Shown: one piece after another, positions 1-11,944 of the stretch
Layout: each line of letters opens with the position of its first letter
How positions within the stretch are numbered: the stretch's first letter is position 1
DNA from: an uncultured SAR86 cluster bacterium
Lineage (GTDB): Bacteria > Pseudomonadota > Gammaproteobacteria > Magnimaribacterales > D2472
NCBI GenBank assembly: GCA_902626385.1
Contig: CACOEZ010000006.1
Coordinates: 1-64,000, forward strand
Length of the DNA: 64,000 nucleotides
Direction of reading: 5' to 3'
The notes under the pieces: model-generated
What the model was told of the DNA's origin: nothing
Database searches by the model: none
The model's input: only the letters and a program-made list of their open reading frames with translations
Translations under genes and position numbers: made by a program

Positions 1-1682
1 TTGTTAAATCCAGGATCTGGTCTATTTGGCAAGTCAGAGTTTTGTAATGAAATAAATTTACCAGAACCATCGTTGATAGCGATATGCGCGCCATGATATC
101 CACTACTGTAATCACGTGTTGAATGAATAATGTCTATATATCCATCAAGATTCATATCTCGCAAATAAATATTTCCTTCCCCATGGTGACTTATTGATCT
201 TGGTTGATTAGAAAAATTTACACCTGTTACATCTAATAAATTGCCTTTGCCATCATTTATTAAAACTTGAATATATGCTCCTTCGTAATATGGCAAATCG
301 CGTGTTATGGCTACAACTACATCTTGAAATCCATCATTATTTATATCTCCGGCTGCAGCGTGATTATATTTATTCCTATTAAAGCCAAATGGTCCAACTG
401 GCAAAACAACTTTAGACCATTCATTAATATTTCTTGAATTATTGCTTAATAAAATATACCCCTCATCAGCATCAGACCATGAATCTCTGTTATCAAAATT
501 CCAAAATAAAATATCATCAAATCCATCATTATTAAGATCGGTCATAAGAGATGACATCGGATTTCCATACATATTTTCTCTTTGCCAGTTTAAATTTATA
601 TGTTCATGTATTGTGAAGATTCCATTACCATTGTTTATATTGAGAATATTGCAAGCAAATATATCAATGTCACCATCGCCATCGGGATCTCCTATGCTGG
701 CATCGTGAGCAAAATTGCATAATTGACCATTACCGTTATTATTATCTTCAATTTGGAATGATCTGTCTTCAAATTTTCCATCTGAGTTCGACAATAAAAG
801 CATATGCGGATAGGGATTAATAAAGTTTTCTGAGTAATCACTCGATCTATATTGGATTCCCATTGATCCAGCAAAAATATCATCGATACCATCAGAGTTA
901 AAATCTGCGGCTATGGTTCTATATGCAGATGGATGCCTTGGAGCAGAATTTGATTTATAAATACTTAAATCTTCTTGAAATCTGCCATGACCATTATTCA
1001 AATAAATATTAATTGGCGCGTTAACCTTTTGCGAAGGCTCAACTGTATGAGGAAAAAATGCCCATGAAACTGCAAAATCTTCAAAACCATCTCCATTAAA
1101 GTCGCCCTGAATCATGTTATGAGCGTCTTGACCAAATAATTCATTTTCATAATACACACAGTCGTTTGGTGTTGGATAACAGATGTTAGCTGAGTATCTT
1201 TCCTGTATTATGATGCCATCAAAGCCGATATCACTTACCTGAAAAAATGAACTTTTAAGATCGTTTATATTTATTGGATTTAGATCATATTTTGTTTCAT
1301 ATTTTTTAACTTGTATTTGTAAAATCTTTGAAATGCTCGGGCACATGGCTGTTACATTTGTTTCTACTAAAACTTCAATATCTATTTGGCCTGAATAAAT
1401 TATGGGATTTCTAAAAGTAAAAACTTTATTATCAACAGAATTTAGATGAAGTATGTCAGCGTTGCTGTCAGTCATATTGGAAATTTTATATGTGCAATCC
1501 TTATTATTCGATGAAACTTCAATCTCTTGTTTATAGTAGCTGTCGCTTGGAGAAACTGCACCTGAGATGACCATATTTATGGACTGATCTGCCTCATTTG
1601 AATTTAAGGATGATTTACTTCCACAAGAAGAAATGACAAAAATTATTGAGAAAATAAAAAATATTTTATTTTGTAAAAGCAT
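1..1682 (-). CDS. FG-GAP/VCBS-repeat lipoprotein, C-terminus cut by window edge
   Basis: The minus strand is open from an ATG at 1682 to the left edge (560 codons, no stop). The product starts with a lipoprotein signal: a hydrophobic stretch and the lipobox I-S-S-C with the acylated Cys at residue 20. After about 170 residues of unassigned sequence come at least six calcium-binding type repeats, for example DFNGDGFEDFAV, DFNSDGIDDIFAG, DPDGDGDIDIFA, DLNNDGFDDILF, DINNDGFQDVVV and DMNLDGYIDII. Such repeats normally fold into a beta-propeller. By family knowledge these proteins are surface-anchored and bind ligands or partners; the substrate is not evident here. No clear ribosome binding site precedes the ATG. 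The call of a propeller lipoprotein is firm; its role is not. Confidence 0.88.
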   Translation of the reverse strand, partial: MLLQNKIFFIFSIIFVISSCGSKSSLNSNEADQSINMVISGAVSPSDSYYKQEIEVSSNNKDCTYKISNMTDSNADILHLNSVDNKVFTFRNPIIYSGQIDIEVLVETNVTAMCPSISKILQIQVKKYETKYDLNPININDLKSSFFQVSDIGFDGIIIQERYSANICYPTPNDCVYYENELFGQDAHNMIQGDFNGDGFEDFAVSWAFFPHTVEPSQKVNAPINIYLNNGHGRFQEDLSIYKSNSAPRHPSAYRTIAADFNSDGIDDIFAGSMGIQYRSSDYSENFINPYPHMLLLSNSDGKFEDRSFQIEDNNNGNGQLCNFAHDASIGDPDGDGDIDIFACNILNINNGNGIFTIHEHINLNWQRENMYGNPMSSLMTDLNNDGFDDILFWNFDNRDSWSDADEGYILLSNNSRNINEWSKVVLPVGPFGFNRNKYNHAAAGDINNDGFQDVVVAITRDLPYYEGAYIQVLINDGKGNLLDVTGVNFSNQPRSISHHGEGNIYLRDMNLDGYIDIIHSTRDYSSGYHGAHIAINDGSGKFISLQNSDLPNRPDPGFN

Positions 1683-1940
1683 TATTTGGTCATTATATTA
1701 ACACGATACCTTATGAGTTTTTTTTGTTCATATTTTACGCACTTTTTTTTGAATCTGTAGTAAAACTACAAAAAATATAATCCTAACATACTGTAGTTAA
1801 GGGATTTAAAAATAATTTGACTTACTTAATGTTAATTTATTTTAATGCACTACAAATCGTTTTGCTAAAGTCTTGTTTTAATTGGACACAATTACTACTT
1901 ACATACTTTAGATGCCCGGTAGAGAACTAAAGGAGAATTA

Positions 1941-2312
1941 ATGAACACTTTAAACAGGGTGGTTCTTTTAAAATACTTTTATGAAGCAGCATTATGCTGT
2001 CTCAATAATTTTACTAGATTTGTTCATTATACTTTTGGTGAAAATGTTAAAGAGTTTTCCACTCTAACATTCATCATCGGTTATGGGCAAAATGTAGCAT
2101 TATCACTAACAGTTGACTCAGGAACTATCGAAATATCACGTGGTGAAGGTGGATTTGACCCTGTTACAAATCTTCAATTTGGTGGTAATTCAGATTATTT
2201 TCTGGGTCAACCTGTTACTGAACAAAATAGAACAATTTCAAACTGCATGCTTTGTTTTAGTTCTAACAATGCAGCTTCGGCTGCATTATTAGATCAAATA
2301 AGTTTGCATTAA
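1941..2312 (+). CDS. hypothetical protein, 123 aa
   Basis: I do not recognise this protein. A strong ribosome binding site (AAAGGAG) lies six bases before the ATG, which is the main reason for calling it. The N-terminal 40 residues are Cys- and aromatic-rich (the pair at residues 19-20 of LCCLNN); the remainder is polar and Gly/Asn-rich with FDPVTNLQFGGNSDYF, and two more cysteines sit in CMLCFSS near the end. There is no convincing signal peptide. It precedes the large cadherin-repeat lipoprotein by 28 bases on the same strand, so the two are probably co-transcribed. A weak promoter-like pair (TTGACT at 1817 and TTTAAT at 1841) lies upstream. Confidence 0.55.
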   Translation: MNTLNRVVLLKYFYEAALCCLNNFTRFVHYTFGENVKEFSTLTFIIGYGQNVALSLTVDSGTIEISRGEGGFDPVTNLQFGGNSDYFLGQPVTEQNRTISNCMLCFSSNNAASAALLDQISLH

Positions 2313-2340
2313 ACTTATACAATGTTAAATTGAGAGTTAT

Positions 2341-5300
2341 ATGAGTAAAACAAAAAATAATAAGAATTCAATAATGTTATATGCAAATAATTTTGCAATA
2401 TCAGTCATCACACTTGGATTTTTATATGCTTGTGGCGGCGGCGGTGGCGGCGGTGGCGGCGATGGCGGCGGCTATGAACCTCCAGCAACTCCAGCTCCAA
2501 CAATAAGTATTTCAGCAGACCCAACATCGGTTCTTTTATCAGGTGAAACTGTTCTTACATGGTCAAGTACTAATGCAAGTTCTTGTACTGCTTCAGGAGC
2601 ATGGTCAGGATCAAAAGCTACTTCGGGTACTGAAACAGTTACTATATCAAGTCCTGGCGACAATACCTTTACTCTTACTTGCTCCGGTGACGGCGGATCT
2701 AATTCTGCATCAACTACTGTTGAAGGCTTCAGAAACACTGATGGCGTAGTCGTAGATGGTTATATTTCAGGTGCGGAAGTTTGTATAGATGAAAATGATA
2801 ATTACGTTTGCGATTCAAATGAAAGTTCAACAACGTCAGATAATGATGGTAAATTTACCATTAAATATGCTAATGGAAATTTAGTTTCTATTGGTGGTAC
2901 CGATTTAGACTCGCAAACACTTCTAGATAATCTATTAATTACTCATAAGTTAACAGGTCATTCAGACTTTAAGGCTGTTACTCCAGTCACATCAGTAGCT
3001 GCTTTCATGACAGACTCTTCTCTTGTCAATTTAGCACTTGGAATAGACTCATCAATAGATGTTTTCACTTTTGATCCAGTTGCGAATAAAGGTGACGGCG
3101 GCATTAATGATTACCTATACGAAAAGGGCAATCAATTAACTGTTCTCGCATTTGCTATACAAAATATAACCAATAATCTTAATACTACGACTGAAACAAC
3201 TCAGGACTACTTTAAGGCCATTACTGAGGAGATTGAAAAAGAGTACACTGAAACCGAGTCCAAGGTAGATATTGAAACAGAAGGTTTTGTCACCAAAGCC
3301 ATAGAAAATGTTATTGCAGCGAAAAGTCTAACTATCGCTGAAACAGAAAAAACTAATACCATTAAAGCACTCTCAGGAATGCTTCCGATAATTCAAGTTA
3401 AATCAAGTGATTCTTTAACAACTTCTGTTATCCGTTTTGCAGTATCAACACTTCAAACTGATATTCAGGCTATTGCTAATGGTACTGCATCAGCTGCAAC
3501 AGTTACTAGTTACACAGAAGATCTTTTAAATTACATTGCAGAAGATCAAAGTGTAAATTCAAGCGATATTGCGCCTGATATTTCTGCTATCACAGACACT
3601 GTTAGTACTTCTGAGGATACCGATATAGTTATTAACGTATTGTTAAATGATTCATATGTTACATCATCACCGTTTTCTTTATCAGCAACCAATGGTTCAA
3701 ATGGAACTACATCTGTAACTAGCAATTCAATAACCTATTCACCTGACGCTGATTATAATGGCTCCGATACATTCACTTATACTCTTACTCAAGGTGATAA
3801 GACTGCCAGCGCAGATGTGAATGTAACCATTGAAGCAGTTAATGATGCACCTACAATAAATATAGCTTCCACTATTCAGGTTAATGAAAACCAAACTGCA
3901 GTTACCACTGTTTCAGTATCAGATGTTGATGGGGATGATTTAACACTTACGCTTGGTGGAACAGATGCCGATAGCTTCAACTTATCAAGTGAGAATGTAT
4001 TAACATTCAAAGAAGCACCAGATTATGAGACTAAGACTTCTTATTCCATAACGCTTTCGCTTACAGATGGGACTGTTACTGTTGATAAAGATGTCACAAT
4101 TGCAATTGTAGACATAAATGATGCGGCTCCTGTATTTACGTCTGATGCTACTTTTAGTGCAGCAGAGAATCAGACATCCATTGGAACTGTAACAGCCAAT
4201 GATCCAGAAGGAAATAGCTTTACTTTTTCAATTTCAGGCGATGAGTTAGCTATAACCTCCGAGGGTGTCTTAACTTTTGTTACAGCGCCAGATTATGAAA
4301 CAAAAACAACTTATACAGCAACTGTAACTGTAACAGATACAGATGATAATTCTGCAACGCAAGAAATTACAGTTAACGTAACTAATGTTAATGATAACAA
4401 TCCAGTATTTACGTCAAACTCTACTTTCAGCGTAGCTGAAAATGAATCATCTATAGGCACAGCAACTGCAACTGATGCTGATGGTGATGACGTAACATTT
4501 ACTGTTTCAGGATCTGAATTAGAAATTACTTCAGCAGGGGTATTAACTTTTGTAACCGCTCCAGATTATGAGACCAAGACTAGTTATACAGCAACAGTAT
4601 CAGCCTCAGATGGAACTAACACAACTACTCAAGATATTACTGTTAACATCACCAATGTAAATGACGTTGCACCTGAATTTACCTCGGATGCTACTTTCAG
4701 CGCAGCAGAAAATCAAACAGCTATTGGTACAGTAACTGCAACTGACACTGAAGGTGATGACGTAACATTTACTGTATCGGGATCTGAATTAGAGATTACT
4801 TCAGCAGGTGTCCTAACATTTGCTACTGCTCCAGATTATGAGACTAAGACTAGTTACACAGCAACAGTAACAGCCTCTGATGGAACTAACTCAACTACTC
4901 AAGATATTACTGTTAATGTAACTAATGTTAATGATGTTGCTCCTGAATTTACGTCGGATGCTACCTTCAGCGCAGCTGAGAATCAAACTGCAATAGGAAC
5001 TGTAACAGCGACTGATGCAGAGGGCGATACTGTTACGTTTACTGTTTCAGGATCTGAATTAGAAATTACTTCAGCAGGTGTATTAACTTTTGCTTCAGCT
5101 CCAGATTATGAAACTGACACTAGTTTTGCAGCTACTGTTACTGCCTCAGATGGAACTAACTCAACTACTCAGGATATTACTGTCAATGTAACTAATGTAA
5201 ATGACAACAGTCCTGTTATAACTTCAGATGCAACATTTACTGCAGCTGAAAATCAAACAGCTATTGGAACTGTAATTGCTACAGATGCTGATGGCGATGA

Positions 5301-6603
5301 CATAACATTTACTGTGTCAGGATCTGAATTAGAGATTACTTCAGCAGGTGTCCTAACATTTGCTACTGCTCCAGATTATGAGACTAAGACTAGTTACACA
5401 GCAACAGTAACAGCCTCTGATGGAACTAACACAGTTACACAAGATATAACTGTTAATGTAACCGATGCTAATGATCCACCAACCTTTACTTCAAATGCAA
5501 CATTCAGCGCTGCAGAAAATCAAACAGCTATTGGAACTGTAACTGCAACTGACCCTGAAGGAGATGCTCTCTCATTTACCATAAGTGGCTCTGATATAAC
5601 TATAGTTTCTTCTACAGGCCTATTAGAATTTGCATCAGCCCCAGACTACGAGACACAGACGTCTTATTCAGCAACTGTAACTGTTTCTGATGGCACAAAT
5701 TCAGTAACCCAAGACATTACGGTCAACGTAACCAATGTTAATGATGTTGCTCCTGAATTTACGTCAGATGCTACTTTTAGCGCTGCAGAGAATCAGACAG
5801 CCATAGGAACTGTAACTGCGACTGATGCAGAGGGCGATACTGTTACGTTTACAATTTCAGGTACTGATCTTGAAATTACTTCAGCAGGGGTCCTAACATT
5901 TGCTACTGCACCAGATTATGAAACTGACACTAGTTTTACAGCTACTGTAACCGCTTCAGATGGAACTAACTCAACTACACAGGATATTACAGTGAACGTG
6001 ACTAACGTTAATGACAATAGTCCACAATTTACATCTGGCGCAAACTTTAGTGCAGAAGAAAATCAAACTGCAATAGGAACTGTAACTGCGACTGATGCTG
6101 ATGGCGATACTGTTAGTTTCACAATATCAGGTAGTGAGCTTCAAATTACTTCAGCAGGTGTTCTGAGCTTTGTTTCAGCACCTGACTATGAGTCCAAAGA
6201 CACATATACAGCAACTGTAACTGCTTCAGATGGAACCAATACAACAACGCAAGATATTACTGTTACTGTAACTGATGTTGCGAATGAAACAACGATACTT
6301 AGGGTTATTTCAACAAATAATGGTGGTTATGCATACGTTATTGATGGACAAACAAAACCAACCTTAACATTTGAAAGAGGTAAGACATATGAATTTGATA
6401 TGTCGGATTCAAGTAATGCAATCCACCCATTAAGATTTTCGACAACAAATGATGGAACTCATGGAGGTGGATCTCAGTACTCTGATGGAGTGACACTTGC
6501 ATCTGGTAAGGTAACTATCCAGATAACTAATAGTACTCCAAACACTTTATATTACTTCTGTTTAGCGCATGGAAATCAGGGCGGAAGAATCAACATAAAC
6601 TAA
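2341..6603 (+). CDS. giant cadherin-repeat lipoprotein with cupredoxin-like C-terminus
   Basis: A 1420-residue predicted lipoprotein. The signal segment ends in a lipobox LYAC at about residues 28-31, and the Cys is followed by a long glycine tract. Next come a Ser/Thr-rich Ig-like domain (about residues 50-130), a segment resembling carboxypeptidase-regulatory or EF-hand-like lipoprotein domains (GAEVCIDENDNYVCDSNES), a helical region to about residue 415, a Cadherin_5/VCBS-type domain (SPDADYNGSDTFTYT), and nine tandem 90-residue cadherin-like repeats marked by AENQTAIGTV, APDYET and NVND. The last 100 residues form a cupredoxin-like domain with candidate metal ligands His in HPLRF and Cys/His in YYFCLAHGNQGG. 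By family these are surface adhesins or exopolymer-binding proteins; the specific ligand is unknown. The tRNA-Leu gene on the other strand begins six bases after the stop. Confidence 0.9.
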   Translation: MSKTKNNKNSIMLYANNFAISVITLGFLYACGGGGGGGGGDGGGYEPPATPAPTISISADPTSVLLSGETVLTWSSTNASSCTASGAWSGSKATSGTETVTISSPGDNTFTLTCSGDGGSNSASTTVEGFRNTDGVVVDGYISGAEVCIDENDNYVCDSNESSTTSDNDGKFTIKYANGNLVSIGGTDLDSQTLLDNLLITHKLTGHSDFKAVTPVTSVAAFMTDSSLVNLALGIDSSIDVFTFDPVANKGDGGINDYLYEKGNQLTVLAFAIQNITNNLNTTTETTQDYFKAITEEIEKEYTETESKVDIETEGFVTKAIENVIAAKSLTIAETEKTNTIKALSGMLPIIQVKSSDSLTTSVIRFAVSTLQTDIQAIANGTASAATVTSYTEDLLNYIAEDQSVNSSDIAPDISAITDTVSTSEDTDIVINVLLNDSYVTSSPFSLSATNGSNGTTSVTSNSITYSPDADYNGSDTFTYTLTQGDKTASADVNVTIEAVNDAPTINIASTIQVNENQTAVTTVSVSDVDGDDLTLTLGGTDADSFNLSSENVLTFKEAPDYETKTSYSITLSLTDGTVTVDKDVTIAIVDINDAAPVFTSDATFSAAENQTSIGTVTANDPEGNSFTFSISGDELAITSEGVLTFVTAPDYETKTTYTATVTVTDTDDNSATQEITVNVTNVNDNNPVFTSNSTFSVAENESSIGTATATDADGDDVTFTVSGSELEITSAGVLTFVTAPDYETKTSYTATVSASDGTNTTTQDITVNITNVNDVAPEFTSDATFSAAENQTAIGTVTATDTEGDDVTFTVSGSELEITSAGVLTFATAPDYETKTSYTATVTASDGTNSTTQDITVNVTNVNDVAPEFTSDATFSAAENQTAIGTVTATDAEGDTVTFTVSGSELEITSAGVLTFASAPDYETDTSFAATVTASDGTNSTTQDITVNVTNVNDNSPVITSDATFTAAENQTAIGTVIATDADGDDITFTVSGSELEITSAGVLTFATAPDYETKTSYTATVTASDGTNTVTQDITVNVTDANDPPTFTSNATFSAAENQTAIGTVTATDPEGDALSFTISGSDITIVSSTGLLEFASAPDYETQTSYSATVTVSDGTNSVTQDITVNVTNVNDVAPEFTSDATFSAAENQTAIGTVTATDAEGDTVTFTISGTDLEITSAGVLTFATAPDYETDTSFTATVTASDGTNSTTQDITVNVTNVNDNSPQFTSGANFSAEENQTAIGTVTATDADGDTVSFTISGSELQITSAGVLSFVSAPDYESKDTYTATVTASDGTNTTTQDITVTVTDVANETTILRVISTNNGGYAYVIDGQTKPTLTFERGKTYEFDMSDSSNAIHPLRFSTTNDGTHGGGSQYSDGVTLASGKVTIQITNSTPNTLYYFCLAHGNQGGRININ
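3847..6279 (+). repeat. nine tandem 270-bp coding repeats (cadherin-like units)
   Basis: The unit is exactly 90 codons; several adjacent copies share long identical stretches at DNA level (compare the copies beginning at 4672 and 4942). Total length 2433 bp equals nine units. The repeats are in frame, so recombination between them would change protein length without breaking the frame. Confidence 0.9.
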
Positions 6604-6608
6604 GTATT

Positions 6609-6693
6609 TGGTGCCCCATATCTGAGTCGAACAGATACTCCCGAGGGAACGCGATTTTGAGTCGCGCGCGTCTACCAATTCCGCCAATGGGGC
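6609..6693 (-). tRNA. tRNA-Leu (CAA anticodon)
   Basis: Read on the minus strand the 85-base sequence folds as a class II tRNA. The acceptor GCCCCAT pairs with ATGGGGC, the D-loop contains GGTAGA, and the anticodon stem CGCGA/TCGCG encloses loop CTCAAAA (anticodon CAA). A long variable arm and a T-arm with TTCGA follow. The 3' CCA is encoded (6609-6611). It lies between the convergent cadherin lipoprotein and divergent queA. A TACAAT box upstream on the minus strand could serve as its -10 element. Confidence 0.95.
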
Positions 6694-6741
6694 AAGTTAA
6701 GCATTGTAGCTAAGTATTATCTATTTTAAAATCTGGGACTC

Positions 6742-8866
<2,125 letters not shown>

Positions 8867-8875
8867 GAAATATTC

Positions 8876-9172
8876 ATGGAAACAGCACAACCGTCTTTAT
8901 TATCACCCTTATTATTTTTGGGGATGTTACTTTTGTTCATGTATGTCTTTATTATTAGACCTCAAAATAAAAGAACTAAAGAAATTAATGAAATGCTTGA
9001 TAATTTAGTTGTTGGATCTGAAATAATCGCAGCAAGTGGAATTTTAGGTAAAGTAAAAAGTATTAAAGGCGAATATGTGTCTGTTGAGGTTAGTGAAAAT
9101 GTTGTTTTTAAACTGCAAAGATCAGCAATCGCAAACATTCTCCCTAAAGGAACAATAGACTCAATAAAATAA
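8876..9172 (+). CDS. yajC: preprotein translocase subunit YajC
   Basis: A 98-residue single-pass membrane protein of the SecDF-YajC accessory complex. One transmembrane helix (about residues 8-28, LLFLGMLLLFMYVFII) is followed directly by the hallmark RPQNKRTKE, then the conserved soluble domain with LVVGSEIIAASGILGKV. Known role: it associates with SecDF and the translocon at the inner membrane. It sits between tgt and secD with one base before the secD start codon, the standard arrangement. Confidence 0.95.
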   Translation: METAQPSLLSPLLFLGMLLLFMYVFIIRPQNKRTKEINEMLDNLVVGSEIIAASGILGKVKSIKGEYVSVEVSENVVFKLQRSAIANILPKGTIDSIK

Positions 9173-9173
9173 A

Positions 9174-11030
9174 GTGAATAAGTTTTCTATTTATCAATAT
9201 ATGCTAATTTTGATTGTATTGGTCGTAGGATCTATATATGCACTCCCAAATCTTTATCCCACTCAACCTTCAATTCAGATTGCATATACTGATTCTGCAA
9301 AATCTGCAGATCAAGAGCTCCTTAATGATCTAGAAAATATTCTTGAAGACTCAGAGACAGCTTATGAAGAGATATTTTTGAGAGAAAATAAAATTGTTGT
9401 TAAATTTCCTGACGTAGAAACTCAATTAAAATCAAAAACTGTCTTACAACAGCAGCTTCTTGATAAAGTTATCATTGCTTTGAATCTAGAGCCATCAACA
9501 CCACAATGGTTAAAAAATTTAGGCGGTAATCCAGTAAAACTTGGCCTAGATTTATCAGGTGGCGTTCATTTTCTTCTTGAAGTAGACATCGAAACAGCTG
9601 AACAGGGAAGACTTGAACTTCTTTTAGATAATTATAGAAAATCTTTTAAAGATGAAAATATTAAATATGGCAAATCTGAAATTAGAGACTTGGCTTTATT
9701 ATTTCAATTCTCTGATAAAAGTAGTTACAACAAGGCTTTAAAAAAATATAGAGATGAAAGCCTAGGAATCACAGGAGTTCAATATGTGATTACAGAAAGA
9801 CCAAGTTCAAATACATTGCTCCTAGAATATTCTGACATCGCTCTTAGAGAGATAAGAGATTATGCAGTAGGTCAAAACCTTACCACTTTAAGAAATAGAG
9901 TAAACGAACTGGGAGTATCTGAGCCTATTGTTCAAAGACAGGGATCTAATCGAATAGTAGTTGAACTTCCAGGTGTGCAGGACCCAACTGCTGCAAAAAA
10001 AATTATCGGAAAGACAGCCAATCTTGAATTTCGACTTGAAGCAAATTCAAGAACTTCTCCATTGAGGAAAGAACAATTTAATTTTAAAAATAGTGATTAT
10101 CAATCTGCTTTTTTAGAGAAAGCTGTTGTAGTGACAGGCGATCGAGTTACTAATGCAAATACTGGTTTTGATGAAAGCGGTTTTGCTCAGGTTAATATCA
10201 CTCTTGATATGCAAGGTGGACGAGCAATGCAAAAAGCGACTTCTGGCAATATTGGGAGAGGTTTAGGCGTATTATTTGTTGAACAAAAAACAAAATCAGA
10301 ATTAGTCGTAAATGAAGCTGGTGAAACTGTCATTGAACAAACAAGTTATATTGAAAAAAATATTATTAGTTTAGCTACTATTCAAGCAGTACTTGGAACA
10401 AGTTTCAGAATTACAGGAGTAGGTTCACCAGCTGAAGCTAGTGAGCTTGCCTTACTGCTCAGGGCTGGGGCATTGGCGGCACCAATGAAGTTTGTTGAAG
10501 AAAGAACAGTTGGACCAAGTTTAGGTAAAGAGAATATAGAACTAGGCATGAAATCTATTGTTATTGGTTTCAGTTTGGTTGTTCTATTTATGGCTTTTTA
10601 CTATAGAGTTTTTGGATTAGCAGCAAATATATCTCTTATTATTAATTTGGTTCTGATAACTGGCATCATGTCTCTTCTAGGTGCAACACTAACTCTGCCA
10701 GGAATAGCAGGTATTGTTCTCACAGTAGGTATGGCTGTTGATGCAAATGTTTTAATTTTTTCAAGGATTCGAGAGGAACTTAAAGAAAAAAATCCGCAAC
10801 TAGCAATAAAAGATGGTTTTTCAAGAGCATTCGTAACAATTTTTGATGCAAATATTACAACATTAATTGCAGCTCTAATTTTATATGTAATAGGTACAGG
10901 TCCAGTGAAAGGTTTTGCAATTACCCTCTCAATAGGAATTGTTACCTCAATGTTTACAGCAATTATGTGTACAAGGGCTATGGTAAATCTAATGTATGGT
11001 AATAAAAATATTCAGGAGCTAAAAATATAA
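9174..11030 (+). CDS. secD: protein translocase subunit SecD
   Basis: SecD with SecF uses the proton-motive force to complete export of Sec substrates. The start is GTG at 9174, immediately after yajC. The 618-residue product has an N-terminal membrane helix (about residues 8-25), a large periplasmic region including LGLDLSGGVHFLLEVD near residue 120 and NRVNELGVSEPIVQRQG, and five to six C-terminal helices. The C-terminal part carries the RND-type signatures GAGALAAPM-like (RAGALAAPMKFVEERTVG) and GMAVDANVLIFSRIREEL. The stop shares a base with the secF start (TAATG). Confidence 0.97.
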   Translation: MNKFSIYQYMLILIVLVVGSIYALPNLYPTQPSIQIAYTDSAKSADQELLNDLENILEDSETAYEEIFLRENKIVVKFPDVETQLKSKTVLQQQLLDKVIIALNLEPSTPQWLKNLGGNPVKLGLDLSGGVHFLLEVDIETAEQGRLELLLDNYRKSFKDENIKYGKSEIRDLALLFQFSDKSSYNKALKKYRDESLGITGVQYVITERPSSNTLLLEYSDIALREIRDYAVGQNLTTLRNRVNELGVSEPIVQRQGSNRIVVELPGVQDPTAAKKIIGKTANLEFRLEANSRTSPLRKEQFNFKNSDYQSAFLEKAVVVTGDRVTNANTGFDESGFAQVNITLDMQGGRAMQKATSGNIGRGLGVLFVEQKTKSELVVNEAGETVIEQTSYIEKNIISLATIQAVLGTSFRITGVGSPAEASELALLLRAGALAAPMKFVEERTVGPSLGKENIELGMKSIVIGFSLVVLFMAFYYRVFGLAANISLIINLVLITGIMSLLGATLTLPGIAGIVLTVGMAVDANVLIFSRIREELKEKNPQLAIKDGFSRAFVTIFDANITTLIAALILYVIGTGPVKGFAITLSIGIVTSMFTAIMCTRAMVNLMYGNKNIQELKI

Positions 11031-11944
11031 TGGATATTAGATTTAGGTTCATGAAATTTAGAAAGATTGCCGGAATTATTTCTATTACTATTTTTCTTGT
11101 CTCAATTCTTTCACTAGGTTTAAGAGGTCTTAGCCTCGGATTGGATTTTAGTGGAGGAACATTATTAGAAATCACATATGAGGAGCCAGTCTCTCTTGAA
11201 CTCATAAGAAACACGCTTGAAAAAAATGGATATCCTGATTCTCAAGTTGTAAATTTTGGAACCAATCTAGATGTTTTAATTAAGGTTGCAGATCAAGATG
11301 GAAATAGTTCAATTGGTGAAAATATTTTTAATATCCTCAATGAACAAGGCATTAGCGGCGAGTTAAAAAGAGTTGAGTTCGTAGGTCCTCAAGTGGGCGC
11401 TGAATTGAGAGACCAAGGTGGGCTAGGGATGTTAATAGCTTTATTTATGATATTAATGTACGTTGCATTCAGATTTCAATACAAGTTTGGGCTTGGAGCT
11501 GTTGCTGCTCTTATGCATGATGTAGTAATAATACTAGGCTTATTCTCAATTTTTGCATGGGATTTTGATTTGACGGTTTTGGCAGCACTATTGGCTGTCA
11601 TTGGATATTCATTGAATGATACTATAGTGGTTTCAGATAGAATTCGTGAAAATTTTAGAACAGAACGTGTTCTTGAGCCTATAGATATGGTCGATCTTTC
11701 TCTTAATCAAACATTAGGAAGAACAATAATTACCTCATTTACAACTCTTTTAGTTTTATTTGCACTATTTATATTTGGCGGTGAATTAATTAGAGGGTTT
11801 AGCCTTGCTTTAATACTTGGGGTTTTAGTTGGAACCTATTCATCGATATATGTTGTTGCAAACATGCTTCTATCAATGAACCTTTCACAAGAGGATCTTG
11901 CAATTCCAGAGCCAGAAGGTGCCGACTTTGATGGAATGCCTTAA
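11030..11944 (+). CDS. secF: protein translocase subunit SecF
   Basis: Partner of SecD, 304 residues, six membrane helices. The first helix (about 12-30) leads into GLSLGLDFSGGTLLEI; the later membrane half contains VIGYSLNDTIVVSDRIREN and SLNQTLGRTIITSFTTL, both SecF signatures. Its stop overlaps the stop of suhB on the opposite strand by three bases, so the two transcription units are convergent with no room for a separate terminator. No unusual features. Confidence 0.97.
   Translation: MDIRFRFMKFRKIAGIISITIFLVSILSLGLRGLSLGLDFSGGTLLEITYEEPVSLELIRNTLEKNGYPDSQVVNFGTNLDVLIKVADQDGNSSIGENIFNILNEQGISGELKRVEFVGPQVGAELRDQGGLGMLIALFMILMYVAFRFQYKFGLGAVAALMHDVVIILGLFSIFAWDFDLTVLAALLAVIGYSLNDTIVVSDRIRENFRTERVLEPIDMVDLSLNQTLGRTIITSFTTLLVLFALFIFGGELIRGFSLALILGVLVGTYSSIYVVANMLLSMNLSQEDLAIPEPEGADFDGMP

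Noticed and set aside
442-892. Short frames on both strands inside the first 1.7 kb (442-708 plus, 692-892 minus)
   Set aside because: They lie in other frames of the long FG-GAP gene on the minus strand, which has a lipobox and repeats.
2434-2472. GGC repeat as a phase-variation switch
   Set aside because: The unit is a triplet, so slippage changes the number of glycines but not the reading frame.
3847-6279. Regular direct repeats that could be taken for a CRISPR array or satellite
   Set aside because: The unit is 270 bp, fully coding and in frame, with no spacers; it encodes cadherin-like domains.
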